DNA from: Leisingera methylohalidivorans DSM 14336
GTDB lineage: Bacteria > Pseudomonadota > Alphaproteobacteria > Rhodobacterales > Rhodobacteraceae
Length of the DNA: 64,000 nt
Assembly: GCF_000511355.1 (NCBI RefSeq)
Contig: NC_023135.1
Span: 2,382,371 to 2,446,370, forward strand
Reading direction: 5' to 3'
The translations under genes and the position numbers were made by a program. Numbering within the stretch: the first letter of the stretch is position 1; each line of letters starts with the position of its first letter. Below, in pieces: positions 17,598 to 28,673 of the stretch. The notes beneath the pieces were generated by a model, which was given only the letters and a program-made list of their open reading frames with translations, had not been told where the DNA came from and searched no databases.

Positions 17598-19292
17598 TCA
17601 GTTGGCCTGGCGGCGCAGGAAAGCGGGGATTTCGATGCGTTCCTGGTCCGGATCAGGCTGCTGGGCCTGCACCGGCTGCGGCTGGGCTGCGGTGGCCGGG
17701 GCCTGCATGGCCGGCTGCTGGCGTACCGCCTGCGGCTGCGGTTTGCCCGCCGGAGCCTCCGTTGTGCCGGTCATCCGGTGGATCAGCGAATTCAGGCCGA
17801 AGCGGCGCTGCCCGTCGGGCTGCTGCTGCGCGTTCTGCTGCTGTTGCGGCTGCGGCGCCGCCGCAGAAGGGACCGCTGCCGGGCGCGGCTGCTGCACCCG
17901 CTGCGCTGCGGCCTGCAGGCGCTCCAGCGCTTGCGGCGACGGGGTGCCCGGCGCCGGTGCCCTCGGCGCCACAAAGGCGTCGGGCTGCGGCTCGGGTGTT
18001 GTTGCCTGCGGGCGGAATTCCGGAACCTGCGGCTGATAGGCCGGCGGCGGCAGACCGTCGCTGTCCACCTGCTCCGGCTCTTCAAAGAGATCCTCGGCCT
18101 GCTCCTGCGCGGCGGCCTGCTGCACGTTCATCTCCTCGAACAGCGCAGGCTCTTCCAGCGCTGCGGCCGCTTCGGGTGCTGCCGCCGGTGCGGCTTCTGC
18201 AGCCGCCGGCTGGGCAACCGGAGTTTCCAGCTCCAGCGGCGCCGGACGGGTATCTTCGACACTGACGGTCTGGCGCAGCGGCGCCGACATCGGACGGCGC
18301 GGCACCGGCATTTCGGTGTTCACATCCACTGCGTCGATACCGGTGGCGACAACGGAAACCCGCATCTTGCCTTCCATGCCGGTGTCCAGGGTCGAACCGA
18401 CGATGATGTTGGCGTCCGGGTCCACTTCCTCGCGGATGCGGTTGGCGGCTTCGTCCAGTTCGAACAGGGTCAGGTCGTGCGAGCCGGTGATGTTGATCAG
18501 CACGCCGCGCGCGCCTTTCAGGCTGATTTCGTCCAGCAGCGGGTTGGCAATCGCTTTTTCGGCGGCCTGCACCGCGCGGTCTTCGCCCTCGCCCTCGCCG
18601 GTGCCCATCATCGCCTTGCCCATCTCGTCCATCACGGCGCGCACATCGGCAAAGTCGAGGTTGATCAGGCCCGGGCGCACCATCAGGTCAGTGACGCCTT
18701 TGACACCCTGGTACAGCACGTCATCCGCCATCGAGAACGCCTCGGTGAAGGTGGTCTTTTCATTGGCCAGGCGGAACAGGTTCTGGTTCGGAATGATGAT
18801 CAGCGTATCGACGACCTTCTGCAGGCTTTCGACCCCCGCCTCGGCCTGACGCATCCGCTTGAGACCCTCGAACTGGAACGGCTTGGTCACAACGCCGACG
18901 GTCAGCACGCCCAGTTCACGCGCGGCCTGCGCGATGATCGGCGCCGCACCGGTGCCGGTGCCGCCGCCCATGCCGGCAGTGATGAAACACATATGCGCGC
19001 CGGCCAGATGGTCGACGATCTGCTCAATGCTTTCCTCAGCCGCGGCGGAACCGACCTGCGGGCGGGCGCCGGCGCCCAGGCCTTCAGTCACTTTCACACC
19101 CAGCTGGATGCGGCTCTTGGCCGAGGCCTGCTGCAGCGCCTGCGCGTCGGTATTGGCAACGACGAATTCGACGCCGTCCAACTCCTTGGCAATCATGTTG
19201 TTGACGGCGTTGCCGCCGGCCCCGCCGACACCAAACACCGTGATCTTCGGCTTTAACTCTTCCTGCCCGGGCATCGAAAGATTCAACGTCAT
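17598..19292 (-). CDS. ftsZ: Cell division GTPase FtsZ
   Basis: 564 residues. Tubulin homolog that forms the Z ring. GTPase core residues 1-320 with [13 protein letters not shown], the tubulin signature GGGTGTG (109-115) and [12 protein letters not shown] Pro/Gln/Ala-rich disordered linker of about 230 residues follows, then the conserved C-terminal peptide [11 protein letters not shown] that binds FtsA. ATG 19292 was preferred because AGGCGG is seven bases upstream; ATG 19298, two codons earlier, is possible. A 375-base gap to ftsA and the downstream terminator suggest a separate promoter for ftsZ. Confidence 0.97.
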   Translation of the reverse strand: MTLNLSMPGQEELKPKITVFGVGGAGGNAVNNMIAKELDGVEFVVANTDAQALQQASAKSRIQLGVKVTEGLGAGARPQVGSAAAEESIEQIVDHLAGAHMCFITAGMGGGTGTGAAPIIAQAARELGVLTVGVVTKPFQFEGLKRMRQAEAGVESLQKVVDTLIIIPNQNLFRLANEKTTFTEAFSMADDVLYQGVKGVTDLMVRPGLINLDFADVRAVMDEMGKAMMGTGEGEGEDRAVQAAEKAIANPLLDEISLKGARGVLINITGSHDLTLFELDEAANRIREEVDPDANIIVGSTLDTGMEGKMRVSVVATGIDAVDVNTEMPVPRRPMSAPLRQTVSVEDTRPAPLELETPVAQPAAAEAAPAAAPEAAAALEEPALFEEMNVQQAAAQEQAEDLFEEPEQVDSDGLPPPAYQPQVPEFRPQATTPEPQPDAFVAPRAPAPGTPSPQALERLQAAAQRVQQPRPAAVPSAAAPQPQQQQNAQQQPDGQRRFGLNSLIHRMTGTTEAPAGKPQPQAVRQQPAMQAPATAAQPQPVQAQQPDPDQERIEIPAFLRRQAN

Positions 19293-19298
19293 GCTCAT

Positions 19299-19667
19299 AC
19301 CGCCTGTGTTACCAGCCCTTCCCGCAAAGGGCTTTTTCCTGTGCTATTCACCATAATCCTACCGCGCATAGGGAGTTTCGTCATCCCAAAAAGCACAACG
19401 TGCCACAAAATACGGCCTCTTTCTAAAGCCTGAACCGCGGTATTTCGCCGTCCCTAGCAGATATGGGGGATTCAGCACAAGCCACACACAACACACCTGT
19501 CGCATCCGCAAAATCGCTTCTGCAGAGGAGGTCTTTTCTGATATGTGGCTGGCCACTGCCCGGCCTGCTGAATCGCCGCGTTTGCCGCGGACGTTAAGAA
19601 CAACCTAACGGGTCCTGCCGGCGCTGTCACGCCCTCTTTGACCCGTCAGACAAAAATCAAAAACGGC
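19299..19667. other. ftsA-ftsZ intergenic region, likely ftsZ promoter region
   Basis: About 370 bases without a gene, AT-richer than the neighbours. It contains a near-match to a CtrA box at 19594-19608 (TTAA-N7-CTAA, one mismatch), roughly 300 bases upstream of ftsZ. CtrA controls ftsZ in Caulobacter; its action here is inference. A GC hairpin CCGCG/CGCGG-like string lies at about 19576-19590. Confidence 0.45.
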
Positions 19668-21002
19668 TTACCAGTTGTCCCGGAACCAGCGCACGGCGCG
19701 GCCCAAAGTGCCCGCCGGATGGCGGCTGGCCGGCATCTCGAAGTCCCACCATTCATCCTGCGGATGGGCCGCAAACAGGCACAGCCCCACCGCAGAGGCA
19801 AAGCCCGGCCCGGTCGCCGATTGCGGCAGGCCATGGACGCGCAAGGGACGCCCCAGGCGCACCTGCTGGCCCAGAATGCGGCTGGCGAGCCCGTCCAGCC
19901 CCATGATCTGGCTGGAGCCGCCGGTCAGCACGATCTGCTGGCTGGGCAGATATTCGAAACCCGCTGCATCCAGCCGCGCCCGCACCTCTTCCAGGATCTC
20001 TTCAACACGGGGCCGCATGATGCCGATCAGCTCAGCCCGGCTGACGGTGCGGCGGTCATGCTCCCAATCGCCGGTATCGCCGCCGATGTCGATCATGTCG
20101 CGGTCGTCGGCGCCGGTGGCATGCACCCCGCCGCAAAAGGTCTTGATCCGCTCGGCATTGGTCAGCGGCACCCCCAGCCCCATCGAAATGTCGCTGGTGA
20201 TGTGATCGCCGCCCAGACGCACCGCGTCGGCATAGATCATGTGCTTTTTCATGAAGACCGAGATCGAGGTTGAGCCGCCGCCCATGTCGATACAGGCGGC
20301 CCCCAGCTCCTGCTCATCCTCGACCAGCGCCGAGAATCCCGAGGCATAGGCCGACGACGCAATTCCCGCCAGTTCCAGGTCGCAGCGCTGGATGCAGCGC
20401 ACCAGGTTCTGCACCGCGATGGCATCCACCGTCAGCATATGCATGTCGACCGCCAGCGTCTGCCCCATCTGGCCGCGCGGATCCCCCAGGCCGGACCGGT
20501 TGTCGAGCGCAAAGTTCACCGGCTGCGCATGGATCACCTCGCGGCCCGCGCCGTATTCCGGCACCTCGCAGGAGGCCAGCACCTGCGCCACTTCATGTTC
20601 CGAAACCACCTGGCCCTCGAGATCCAGCTTGGCATCCAGCCCGTAAGAGCGCGGATTGGCGCCGGAGAAACAGGCAATCACGTGATCGACCCGCACCTCT
20701 GCCATTTTCTGCGCCGCCTGCACCGCGGTGCGGATGGCGCGCTCGGTCTCCTGCATGGCGGTGATTTCGCCGAATTGCACGCCGCGCGACCGCGTCGTCG
20801 CCGCCCCGATCACCCGGAACCCCGACTGCCCGGCCAAGGCGCCGATGGAGCCATCCTCGCTCAGCCGCCCGGAGCCGTCGAACCGCAGCACCAGGCAGGC
20901 GATCTTGGAACTGCCCACGTCCAGAATGGCCACCACGCCGCGCTGCATCGCCTGACGGCGCATCTGCCGCATTGCCCGCTGCGATTGATAGAGATCTGTC
21001 AT
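19668..21002 (-). CDS. ftsA: Cell division protein FtsA
   Basis: 444 residues. Actin-like ATPase that tethers FtsZ to the membrane and recruits the divisome. Seen: phosphate-1-like AILDVGSSKIACLVL, the 1C domain, CIDMGGGSTSISVF (phosphate 2), VLTGGSSQIMGL (adenosine motif), and a basic amphipathic C-terminus GTLGRAVRWFRDNW that should bind the membrane. The ATG at 21002 follows the ftsQ stop by one base; an ATG at 21020 would overlap ftsQ and has no better site. Confidence 0.96.
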   Translation of the reverse strand: MTDLYQSQRAMRQMRRQAMQRGVVAILDVGSSKIACLVLRFDGSGRLSEDGSIGALAGQSGFRVIGAATTRSRGVQFGEITAMQETERAIRTAVQAAQKMAEVRVDHVIACFSGANPRSYGLDAKLDLEGQVVSEHEVAQVLASCEVPEYGAGREVIHAQPVNFALDNRSGLGDPRGQMGQTLAVDMHMLTVDAIAVQNLVRCIQRCDLELAGIASSAYASGFSALVEDEQELGAACIDMGGGSTSISVFMKKHMIYADAVRLGGDHITSDISMGLGVPLTNAERIKTFCGGVHATGADDRDMIDIGGDTGDWEHDRRTVSRAELIGIMRPRVEEILEEVRARLDAAGFEYLPSQQIVLTGGSSQIMGLDGLASRILGQQVRLGRPLRVHGLPQSATGPGFASAVGLCLFAAHPQDEWWDFEMPASRHPAGTLGRAVRWFRDNW

Positions 21003-21003
21003 G

Positions 21004-21903
21004 CTACTGCCCGCCCCCATTCAGCTGCCGGATCCGCCACCAGTTCTCCACTGAGTTTTCGGTCATCCGCACGGTCGGACGCCCAGCCAGGCGCATATCC
21101 ACCGCGGCCACATCGCGTTCCAGCAAATCCTGCACTTCACTCACCGCCAGCACCCGTTCCAAAGCGCGCACCGGCTGCTCCGCCGGCAGCATGATCCGCT
21201 GCTTGCGGTCCAGCACCACGTCCCAGCGCCGCTCGCCCACACGGACCAGCCCGCGCAGCCGCGGCCCCAGCGGTTTGGCCGCTGCGAACAGCTGCAGCGC
21301 CTGTGCCGCCTGTTTTTCCGCCCCCTTGCCGGCGATCAGCGGCAGCTCAGGATGCAGGCTGCGGCGGCCCAGCTCAGCGACGTGAATGCCCTGCTCATCC
21401 AGCAGCGCCAGCCCCTCGCGGCTGCGCCAGATCAGCGCCGGCTTCCGTTCCTCGACGTCCACCTGCAAGATGCCGCCGGGGCGGATCCGCACGCTGGCGG
21501 ATTTGACCGGGTCCAGCCCGGTGATGACGTCGCGGATCTGCTCCAGATCCAGATCAAAGGAACTCACAGGAAATTCGGCCGGCACCACCTCGCGGATGTC
21601 CTGCGCCACACTGGGTCCGGCCCCGTCCACCGCCATCACGTTGACCATGAACTCGGGCCGTTCCTCGATTGCGGCGCGGGCGTCGCTGACCAGCCCCTGC
21701 AGCGCCGCGCGGCGGGTCTCATCCGCCAGATAGGCACTGCCCGCAGCAAAGATCAGACAGAACGGCACCCCGATCCGCAGGCCGAACCGGATACCCGGCG
21801 TCAGCATCCAGCGCTGCAACCGGTACTTCAGCCGCGACGGCGCCGGATCCGCCCGTACCTCGCCGTCGCCACTGCGGCGCAAGCGCCCCTTCAGCGGTTG
21901 CAT
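21004..21903 (-). CDS. ftsQ: Cell division protein FtsQ
   Basis: 299 residues. Bitopic inner-membrane divisome protein. A ~60-residue Arg-rich cytoplasmic part, one membrane segment ([21 protein letters not shown]), a POTRA-like domain ([49 protein letters not shown]) and a beta domain. ATG 21903 overlaps the end of ddl by 13 bases; a frame open further upstream lies wholly inside ddl. Translational coupling with ddl is likely. Confidence 0.94.
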   Translation of the reverse strand: MQPLKGRLRRSGDGEVRADPAPSRLKYRLQRWMLTPGIRFGLRIGVPFCLIFAAGSAYLADETRRAALQGLVSDARAAIEERPEFMVNVMAVDGAGPSVAQDIREVVPAEFPVSSFDLDLEQIRDVITGLDPVKSASVRIRPGGILQVDVEERKPALIWRSREGLALLDEQGIHVAELGRRSLHPELPLIAGKGAEKQAAQALQLFAAAKPLGPRLRGLVRVGERRWDVVLDRKQRIMLPAEQPVRALERVLAVSEVQDLLERDVAAVDMRLAGRPTVRMTENSVENWWRIRQLNGGGQ

Positions 21904-22814
21904 GAGGCATCCTCCACCATCCAGGCGCACAACTCGCCAAAATCCATGCCGCAGAAGGCCGCCTGCTCCGGCACCAGCGAGGTCGGAGTCATCCCCGGCT
22001 GGGTATTGGTCTCCAGCAGGATCAGCCCGCCCGCGCCGCGCGCCTCGTCCCAGCGGAAATCGGTGCGGCTGACACCGCGGCAGCCCAGCACCTCATGCGC
22101 CTTCAGCGCATAGTCCAGGCACAGGTCATGAATTTCCCGCGGCAGGTCCGCGGGCAGCACATGGCGCGAGCCGCCGGGCTTGTATTTGGCGTCATAATCA
22201 TACCAGCCATCGGTCAGGATATCGGTCACCGTCAGCGCCTTGTCCCCGACCACGGTGGTGGTCAGCTCGCGCCCCGGCGCATAGGTTTCGACCATCACCT
22301 CGGACGGCATTTCTTCCGACAACTGCGGCGGGCCGTTGGCAGCCTCCTGCACAATATAAATGCCGACGCTGGAGCCTTCATTGTTAGGCTTCACCACATA
22401 AGGCGGCGCCATCACATGGCCTGCGCCGACCTCATCCTTGGCAAACAAGCCGCTTTCGACAACCGGCAGCCCGGCGGCGCGGTACACTTCCTTGGAGCGC
22501 TGCTTGTCCATCGCCAGCGCCGAGGCCAGCACCCCGGAATGGGTATAGGGGATGCCCAGCCATTCCAGCACACCCTGCACACAGCCGTCCTCGCCCCAGC
22601 GCCCGTGCAGCGCGTTAAACGCCACATCCGGCTTGATATCCGCCAGGCGCGCGTACAGGTCCCGGCCTGCATCCACCTCGACAACCTCAAACCCCTCACC
22701 GCGCAAAGCGGCCGCGCATTCACGGCCGCTGGACAGCGATACTTCGCGTTCGGCTGACGGTCCGCCCATCAGCACCGCGACTTTCGGGAGTGCCCTGCTC
22801 GACTTACTCACCAC
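21891..22814 (-). CDS. ddl: D-alanine--D-alanine ligase
   Basis: About 307 residues. Makes the D-Ala-D-Ala dipeptide for MurF. ATP-grasp enzyme: [19 protein letters not shown] at the N-terminus, [40 protein letters not shown], and [20 protein letters not shown] carrying the metal ligands. Start: GTG 22814 has GAGG six bases upstream; GTG 22811 is also possible, and a TTG at 22826 precedes the ribosome site. The upstream gap 22815-23108 has a near-match CtrA box. Confidence 0.95.
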   Translation of the reverse strand: MVSKSSRALPKVAVLMGGPSAEREVSLSSGRECAAALRGEGFEVVEVDAGRDLYARLADIKPDVAFNALHGRWGEDGCVQGVLEWLGIPYTHSGVLASALAMDKQRSKEVYRAAGLPVVESGLFAKDEVGAGHVMAPPYVVKPNNEGSSVGIYIVQEAANGPPQLSEEMPSEVMVETYAPGRELTTTVVGDKALTVTDILTDGWYDYDAKYKPGGSRHVLPADLPREIHDLCLDYALKAHEVLGCRGVSRTDFRWDEARGAGGLILLETNTQPGMTPTSLVPEQAAFCGMDFGELCAWMVEDASCNR

Positions 22815-22996
22815 GAAGCGCCTCAATTTATACGGGGCTTTGCGCCCCTGGTTTTTAGGGTCCTCAGAAAAACCCGTTCTATCTCTTTGCCCGGATGGTC
22901 CCGGCCGTTTGCTCCAGGGCTATACGGCCCCTTTATAACCCAGGCGGATCAGTGCCGCCGTGCCGGCACCCTACCGCCCAAAATCTTACCGAGGTG

Positions 22997-23011
22997 TTAA
23001 CCGCGCCTTTA
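22997..23011. promoter_or_regulatory. Near-match CtrA box upstream of ddl-ftsQ-ftsA
   Basis: TTAA-N7-TTTA, one mismatch from TTAA-N7-TTAA, in the ~290-base gap between murB and ddl. This gap should contain the promoter of ddl-ftsQ-ftsA. One-mismatch sites can occur by chance. Confidence 0.3.
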
Positions 23012-23108
23012 CCACAATTAAGGCTTCCGCTCCCTGAGCCCTTCGCGGACCCTATGATCACCTCAGCCTGCGGTCACAGAAGCCTTTGTCAACGCAGTAG
23101 ATTTCCAG

Positions 23109-24050
23109 CTATTCGGGAAGCGGATCACCAATCCGCATGATTTCCCACTGTAGCGTGATGCCGGAATTCTCGTAAACCTTTTTCCGCACGTCTTCCCCCA
23201 ATCCCTCAAGATCTGCGGCAGTTGCGCCACCGGTGTTGATCAGAAAGTTGGAATGCTTCTCGCTCATCTGCGCGCCGCCGCGCTGCGCTCCGCGCATGCC
23301 GGCGTTGTCGATCACCTTCCAGGCCTTGAGGTCATGCACATCATCCGCACGCCCTGTCGACGAAAACCCTGCCGGATTGCGGAAGGTAGAGCCGGCCGAG
23401 CGGTCGCGGGTCGGCTGGGTCTCATCGCGCTTCTGCAATTGCGCCGCCATCCGCGCGTGCAGCTCCGCCGGGTCGCCCTTGGGACCGCGCAAAACAGCCG
23501 AAACCAGCACCGCGCCCTCAGGGAAAGCGGTCTGACGGTACTCAAAGCTCAGCTCTTCGGCGGTGATCTCGCGGATCTCCCCCTGCCGCGTCACGATCGT
23601 GGCCGAGACAAACACATCCGCGGTGTAACTGCCGTAACAGCCCGCGTTCATCCGCACCGCGCCGCCGATCGAGCCCGGAATGGTGCGCAGGAAGGTCAGG
23701 TCAACACCCGCATCCGCCGCGCGTTTCGCCACATGCGCATCCAGCGCCGCCGCACCCGCAGTGACGGTATCGCCCTCTGTCCCGATACTGTTGAATCCGC
23801 GGCCGAGCCGGATTACCACTGCCCGCAGGCCGCCGTCGCGCACGATCAGGTTCGACCCCACGCCCATCGGGAACACCCGCACCGCCGGGTCAAGATCGCG
23901 CAGGAATGCAGCCAGATCGTCAACATCAGCAGGCTGAAACAGATGCTCTGCCGGTCCGCCGACGCGCAGCCAGGTCAGCTCCGCAAGCGGTTTCTGCCCG
24001 GTAAGGCGGCCACGCACCGCCGGAAGAATAATTTCACTTTCCGCCGCCAT
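23109..24050 (-). CDS. murB: UDP-N-acetylenolpyruvoylglucosamine reductase
   Basis: 313 residues. FAD enzyme that reduces the enolpyruvyl group to make UDP-MurNAc. Seen: [60 protein letters not shown] (FAD and substrate region), SAGSTFRNP (catalytic Ser of the type I enzyme) and [22 protein letters not shown] 24050 begins the family homology; the frame is open further upstream but overlaps another gene there. Its start lies inside the preceding small membrane gene. Confidence 0.96.
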   Translation of the reverse strand: MAAESEIILPAVRGRLTGQKPLAELTWLRVGGPAEHLFQPADVDDLAAFLRDLDPAVRVFPMGVGSNLIVRDGGLRAVVIRLGRGFNSIGTEGDTVTAGAAALDAHVAKRAADAGVDLTFLRTIPGSIGGAVRMNAGCYGSYTADVFVSATIVTRQGEIREITAEELSFEYRQTAFPEGAVLVSAVLRGPKGDPAELHARMAAQLQKRDETQPTRDRSAGSTFRNPAGFSSTGRADDVHDLKAWKVIDNAGMRGAQRGGAQMSEKHSNFLINTGGATAADLEGLGEDVRKKVYENSGITLQWEIMRIGDPLPE

Positions 24051-24307
24051 CGTCTTTTCCGTCCCAAGTTCCAGCCAGCCAGCGAGCACAGTCCGTAGAC
24101 CAGGTGGCCGCCGAAATAAAGGGATAACACGACGAAGCGGCCAGTCCCTGCCGCAAACAGCAGCCGGCCAGCCAGCCAGATCAGAACCACGAACCAGATT
24201 GAACCGGCAATGGCGGCGGCTGTCGTCCGTCCCGCCCGCGCCAGACTGTAAAACGACATCAGCCAGACAGTGCCGAATGCCAGCCAGATCAGAGCAACAG
24301 CAGCCAT
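23975..24307 (-). CDS. Small membrane protein of unknown function, overlapping murB
   Basis: 110 residues, not recognised. Three hydrophobic segments ([20 protein letters not shown] start, [41 protein letters not shown]) followed by a strongly basic tail ([16 protein letters not shown]). GGAGG lies six bases before its ATG at 24307, better than the site in front of murB. It overlaps the murB start by 76 bases in another frame, so translation of the two may be coupled. Likely an inner-membrane protein with a cytoplasmic basic tail. Confidence 0.65.
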   Translation of the reverse strand: MAAVALIWLAFGTVWLMSFYSLARAGRTTAAAIAGSIWFVVLIWLAGRLLFAAGTGRFVVLSLYFGGHLVYGLCSLAGWNLGRKRRWRRKVKLFFRRCVAALPGRNRLRS

Positions 24308-24433
24308 GGGCGGCCTCCACCGCCAGCGGAAACACGCTGGACCAAACAGGGAACACGAGATATTCCTGTTAGGGTATCCGGCAATCCGCAAGAAATCGTT
24401 AACTTTTCCCGGACCCGGCGGGCGGCGTAATGG

Positions 24434-24682
24434 CTACAGCCCCATGGCGCGTTTAACCCAGCGCCCGAAATACAGCACCGGCCAGCGCAGCACCGACATG
24501 CCCGCCAGCAGCACCGCCAGCCCCCACCAGGGGCCGTTTTCATAGGTCACATAGCCCAGCAGCGGCACCCCCAGCGCAATCAGCACATAGGCCCGGGCCC
24601 AGTGATTGTCGCGGCTGGGAATCATCGCCAGCACATTGGCCGCCAGCGCCCAGACGGCGGCAAGGGTCAGCGACAGCGTCAT
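24434..24682 (-). CDS. DUF2484 family small membrane protein
   Basis: 82 residues with about three hydrophobic segments (LSLTLAAVWALAANVLAMIP, YVLIALGVPLLGYVTY, WGLAVLLAGMSVLRWPVLY) and a basic end. Matches what I know of DUF2484 proteins found between murC and murB in Rhodobacterales; the family assignment is by recollection. ATG 24682 has GGAG nine bases upstream. Its function is unknown; the location suggests a link to envelope synthesis. Confidence 0.75.
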   Translation of the reverse strand: MTLSLTLAAVWALAANVLAMIPSRDNHWARAYVLIALGVPLLGYVTYENGPWWGLAVLLAGMSVLRWPVLYFGRWVKRAMGL

Positions 24683-24750
24683 CGCGCCGTTCTCCGGACG
24701 CAAAACCGGCGGTGTTCTTCAGAACATCCGGCCACCGGCCGCCGCATCCC

Positions 24751-26148
24751 TCAGCGCCCCAGCCGTTCAGGCAGATCATTGGCCCAGGCGCTGATGGTGC
24801 CGGCGCCGAGGCAGACAACCATGTCGCCGGGGCGCGCCTGCTCGCGCACCAGGCGCTCAAGATCCTCTTCGCTGAGGATGGCGCGGGCGTGGCGGTGGCC
24901 GTGGCGGATCAGCCCTTCCACCAGATCGTCGCGGCTGGCGCCCTCGATCGGTTCCTCTCCCGCCGCAAACACCTCGGCGATGGCAACCACGTCGGCCTCG
25001 TTGAAGCAGCCGCAGAAATCCTCGAACAGGCTGGACAGGCGTGAATAGCGGTGCGGCTGATGCACAGCGATCACCCGGCCCTCGCTGGCCTGGCGCGCCG
25101 CCTTCAGCACCGCGGCAATCTCGACCGGATGATGGCCGTAATCGTCGATGATGGTGACGCCGTTCACCTCGCCCACCTTGGTGAAACGCCGGTTCACACC
25201 GCCAAAGGCCGCCAACGCCTCGCGGATCTCGGAACTGTTCATGCCCAGATGCCGTGCCACTGCCACGGCGGACAGCGCGTTAGAGACATTGTGGTCCCCC
25301 GGCATCGGCAGGGTGCAGCCCTCGATCACCCGGTCTTCGGCCTGCAGATGCACATCGAAATGCGCGACACCCGCCTTGTAGGTCAGGTTCACCGCCCGCA
25401 CGTCGGCCTGCGCATTGAAACCATAGGTCACCACCCGGCGGTCCGAGATCCGCCCGATCAGCGCCTGCACCTCGGGGTGATCGGTGCAGCAGACCGCAAT
25501 GCCGTAGAACGGGATGTTGGACACGAATTCAAAAAACCCGTCGCGCAGCGTATCGAAATCGCCCCAGTGCTCCATATGCTCCGGGTCGATGTTGGTCACC
25601 ACCGCAATGGTCGCGGGCAGCCGGTTGAAGGAACCGTCGCTTTCATCCGCCTCGACCACCATCCATTCGCCCTGCCCCATCCGCGCGTTGGAGCCATAGG
25701 CGTGAATGATGCCGCCGTTGACGATGGTGGGGTCAAAGCCGCCGGCCACCATCAACTCGGCCATCATCGTGGTGGTGGTGGTCTTGCCGTGGGTGCCGGC
25801 AATGGCGATGTTGGATTTCAGCCGCATCAGTTCTGCCAGCATGTCGGCCCGGCGCACCACCGGCAACCCGCGCAGGCGGGCCTCGTCCAGCTCCGGATTG
25901 CCCGGTTTGATCGCCGAGGAGATCACCACAACCGCAGCCTCCTCCAGGTTCTCCGCCTTCTGGCCCACAAACACCCGCGCGCCCAGCTCTTCCAGCCGGG
26001 CGGTGATCTTGCTGGCCTTCAGGTCCGAGCCCTGCACGCTGTAGCCCAGGTTCAACAGCACCTCGGCGATGCCCGACATGCCGATACCCCCGATCCCCAC
26101 AAAATGGATCGGGCCGACGTCACCGGGCAGTTTGGTTGCAGGGTTCAT
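24751..26148 (-). CDS. murC: UDP-N-acetylmuramate--L-alanine ligase
   Basis: 465 residues. Adds L-Ala to UDP-MurNAc, the first step of the stem peptide. Seen: Rossmann [21 protein letters not shown] loop [43 protein letters not shown] and HQPHRYSRL. Start ATG 26148 has AGGA-rich sequence upstream and lies five bases after murG. Part of the ftsW-murG-murC run. Confidence 0.97.
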   Translation of the reverse strand: MNPATKLPGDVGPIHFVGIGGIGMSGIAEVLLNLGYSVQGSDLKASKITARLEELGARVFVGQKAENLEEAAVVVISSAIKPGNPELDEARLRGLPVVRRADMLAELMRLKSNIAIAGTHGKTTTTTMMAELMVAGGFDPTIVNGGIIHAYGSNARMGQGEWMVVEADESDGSFNRLPATIAVVTNIDPEHMEHWGDFDTLRDGFFEFVSNIPFYGIAVCCTDHPEVQALIGRISDRRVVTYGFNAQADVRAVNLTYKAGVAHFDVHLQAEDRVIEGCTLPMPGDHNVSNALSAVAVARHLGMNSSEIREALAAFGGVNRRFTKVGEVNGVTIIDDYGHHPVEIAAVLKAARQASEGRVIAVHQPHRYSRLSSLFEDFCGCFNEADVVAIAEVFAAGEEPIEGASRDDLVEGLIRHGHRHARAILSEEDLERLVREQARPGDMVVCLGAGTISAWANDLPERLGR

Positions 26149-26153
26149 GACAG

Positions 26154-27245
26154 TTATCCTTCCTGGGCCAGTTGCTCAACCAATGCCGCCAATCGTTCGG
26201 CGGCATCGGGAACCCCGGCGTTCAGTGCAGCGGCCGACATCTGGGTGGCAGCCTGCGGGTTACTCAGAATTGCGCCCATATGCTCTGCCAGCACCGGGAT
26301 ATCAAGGGCGCTTTCGGGGATCATCACGGCGGCATTGGCGTCAACCAGCCCACGGGCGTTGGCGCTTTGGTGGTCGCCTGCGGCTGCGGCAAAGGGGATC
26401 AGGATCGAGGGCCGCCCGATCACCGAGATATCGGCCACCGACGAGGCGCCCGAACGCGAGATCACCAGCTGTGCCTCCGACATGCGCGCAGGCACATCGT
26501 TGAAAAAGGTCTGCACATCGGCATTGATGCCATGGTCGGCGTAAAACGCATTGACCCGGTCCAGGTCCTCGGCGCGCGCCTGATGCGACACCCGCAGATG
26601 CCGGCGAATGTGATCCGGCAGCGCGGCAACCGCGGCAGGCACCACGTCGGACAGGATCCGCGCGCCCTGGCTGCCGCCCATCACCAACAGCGACATCGGG
26701 TAATCACCGGGCGGAATATAGGCGGCTCCGGCACGTTCCATCACCGCGCTGCGCACCGGATTGCCCACATGCTCATGCGCGACGCCTTCAGGCAGCAAGG
26801 CCGGCCAGGTGCCGCAGGCCACGCCTGCCACCCGCTTGGAAAACAACTGGTTCACCCGGCCCAGCACGCCGTTCTGCTCATGGATCATCCGCGGCAGCTT
26901 CAGCAGCGTTGCCGCCCCCAGGGCCGGAATCGACGGGTAGCCGCCAAAACCGATCACCGCATCGGGGCGCTCGCGCCGCATCTGCAGTGCCATCGACAGC
27001 ACACCGCCCGCGATCTTCGGCCCCGCCAGCGCCTTGGCCAGCAGCCCGCCGCGGGCAAAGGTGGCCGAGGACACCTGGCTGATCTCAACCGAATGCGGGA
27101 AGCCGCCGGTATAGCGCGCCCCGCGCGCATCGGTCGACAGCTTCACCCGCCAGCCGCGCGCCAGCATCACTTCTGCCAGCGCCTGCGCCGGAAACATATG
27201 GCCGCCGGTCCCGCCAGCGGCCATCAAAAGCAGTTTCTGTGCCAT
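26154..27245 (-). CDS. murG: UDP-GlcNAc:lipid-linked MurNAc-pentapeptide GlcNAc transferase
   Basis: 363 residues. GT28 transferase on the inner face of the membrane that turns lipid I into lipid II. Seen: [19 protein letters not shown] (N-terminal G-loop), [34 protein letters not shown] and [13 protein letters not shown] (UDP-GlcNAc site), and [11 protein letters not shown]. Follows ftsW after 26 bases. Confidence 0.97.
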   Translation of the reverse strand: MAQKLLLMAAGGTGGHMFPAQALAEVMLARGWRVKLSTDARGARYTGGFPHSVEISQVSSATFARGGLLAKALAGPKIAGGVLSMALQMRRERPDAVIGFGGYPSIPALGAATLLKLPRMIHEQNGVLGRVNQLFSKRVAGVACGTWPALLPEGVAHEHVGNPVRSAVMERAGAAYIPPGDYPMSLLVMGGSQGARILSDVVPAAVAALPDHIRRHLRVSHQARAEDLDRVNAFYADHGINADVQTFFNDVPARMSEAQLVISRSGASSVADISVIGRPSILIPFAAAAGDHQSANARGLVDANAAVMIPESALDIPVLAEHMGAILSNPQAATQMSAAALNAGVPDAAERLAALVEQLAQEG

Positions 27246-27271
27246 CCTCAGGGGGTCTCTTTCACATCTCG

Positions 27272-28438
27272 TCAGCGGCCGCGGCCGCTCAGGTAATCTG
27301 CAATCCCGCCCTGCGGACGCGTGCGGGTAAAGGCCAGGAGCATACCCACCGCAATCCCGGTGGCAATCAGCGAAGATCCGCCGTAGCTGACAAACGGCAA
27401 TGTCATGCCTTTAGCGGGCAACAGCCGCACCGCAACACCCATGTTGATCATCGCCTGCACGCCGAACATGCACACCAGGCCGGTGCCGGCCAGGCGGATA
27501 AACGTATCGCGCTCGCGCATCAGCCGGAACAGCGACCGCACCACGATCGAGGCATAAAGCGCGATCAGCACCGCCACCAGCACCAGCCCGTATTCCTCGG
27601 CCGCGACCGCAACGATGAAATCGGTGTGCGCATCCGGCAGCGACCATTTCACCTGGCCTTCACCGACGCCGACCCCGAACAGCCCGCCTTCGCGGATGGC
27701 GTTGGTGGCATAGCCCAGCTGGGTGGTGGGATCGATATCCGGGTTCAGGAAGCCGTCGATGCGGCGGGCAAAATGCTCCGAGCTGTTATAGGCAAAGACC
27801 CCCCCCAGCACCACAACGGCAGCCATGCAGACCAGCAGCAGCATCGGCGCGCCTGCCACAAAATACATCACTCCCCAGCCGAACAGGATCAGACAGGCCT
27901 GGCCGAAATCCGGCTGCAAAACCAGCATCATGACCACCATCATGCACAGCGCGAACGACATCAGCGTGCCCGGCGGCCCGTTGATCTGCTGGCTGGCGGC
28001 AATCATCCAGGCCGCGACGACAATAAAGCCCGGTTTCAGGAACTCCGACGGCTGCAGCGAGGCAAACCCCAGCGAATACCAGCGCACCGCGCCCTTGCCG
28101 AAATCGGTGCCGAAAATCGGCAGAAAGGCCAGCGCGACAAAGGTCAGGGCAAAGCCAACCACCGCCAGCCGCCGCACCAGCGTCGGCGACATCACCGAGG
28201 TGACCAGCATCGCCGCCAGCGCCGTCAGGCCGAAAACCGCCTGCCGCTGCACATAATGGAAATTTCCGAACCCGTTGCGCTCGGCCAGCGGCACCGAAGC
28301 CGCCAGCCCCAAGAGCAATCCGATCACGAACAATATCAGGACGCAGGACATCGTCCATTTATCCAGCGTCCGCCACCACTTGGGAAGAATCGGCTCACCA
28401 GCCTGCACGGGAACCGCGCCATAGACCATCTCAGTCAT
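27272..28438 (-). CDS. ftsW: Peptidoglycan polymerase FtsW
   Basis: 388 residues, SEDS family with about ten membrane segments. Polymerises septal glycan strands with the transpeptidase FtsI. Seen: [52 protein letters not shown] and the C-terminal [17 protein letters not shown] 28438 starts the family homology; the ribosome site is weak. Directly upstream is the divergent flavoprotein gene, so ftsW and the genes after it must have a promoter in the 28439-28673 gap. Confidence 0.96.
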   Translation of the reverse strand: MTEMVYGAVPVQAGEPILPKWWRTLDKWTMSCVLILFVIGLLLGLAASVPLAERNGFGNFHYVQRQAVFGLTALAAMLVTSVMSPTLVRRLAVVGFALTFVALAFLPIFGTDFGKGAVRWYSLGFASLQPSEFLKPGFIVVAAWMIAASQQINGPPGTLMSFALCMMVVMMLVLQPDFGQACLILFGWGVMYFVAGAPMLLLVCMAAVVVLGGVFAYNSSEHFARRIDGFLNPDIDPTTQLGYATNAIREGGLFGVGVGEGQVKWSLPDAHTDFIVAVAAEEYGLVLVAVLIALYASIVVRSLFRLMRERDTFIRLAGTGLVCMFGVQAMINMGVAVRLLPAKGMTLPFVSYGGSSLIATGIAVGMLLAFTRTRPQGGIADYLSGRGR

Positions 28439-28673
28439 GGGAATACCGCCACTATATGCCTCGTTCCGCCCCATTTTTCGGGGTCTCGCTGAAACTGTAA
28501 CGAAACGTGAGCCGCGGCGCCAGAAAAAGAACACAGTTCGGCAGGAATCCACCGCACTGCCGTGCAGGCATCTTGACAGGCAGGTTGCCGCCGTCCGGCT
28601 GCGGCGGTCCGCAAATCCCCGCTTGCCCGGTCTTCCCCTTGCGCCGGCGCCGGTTCCATGGTCGATGCGCGCC

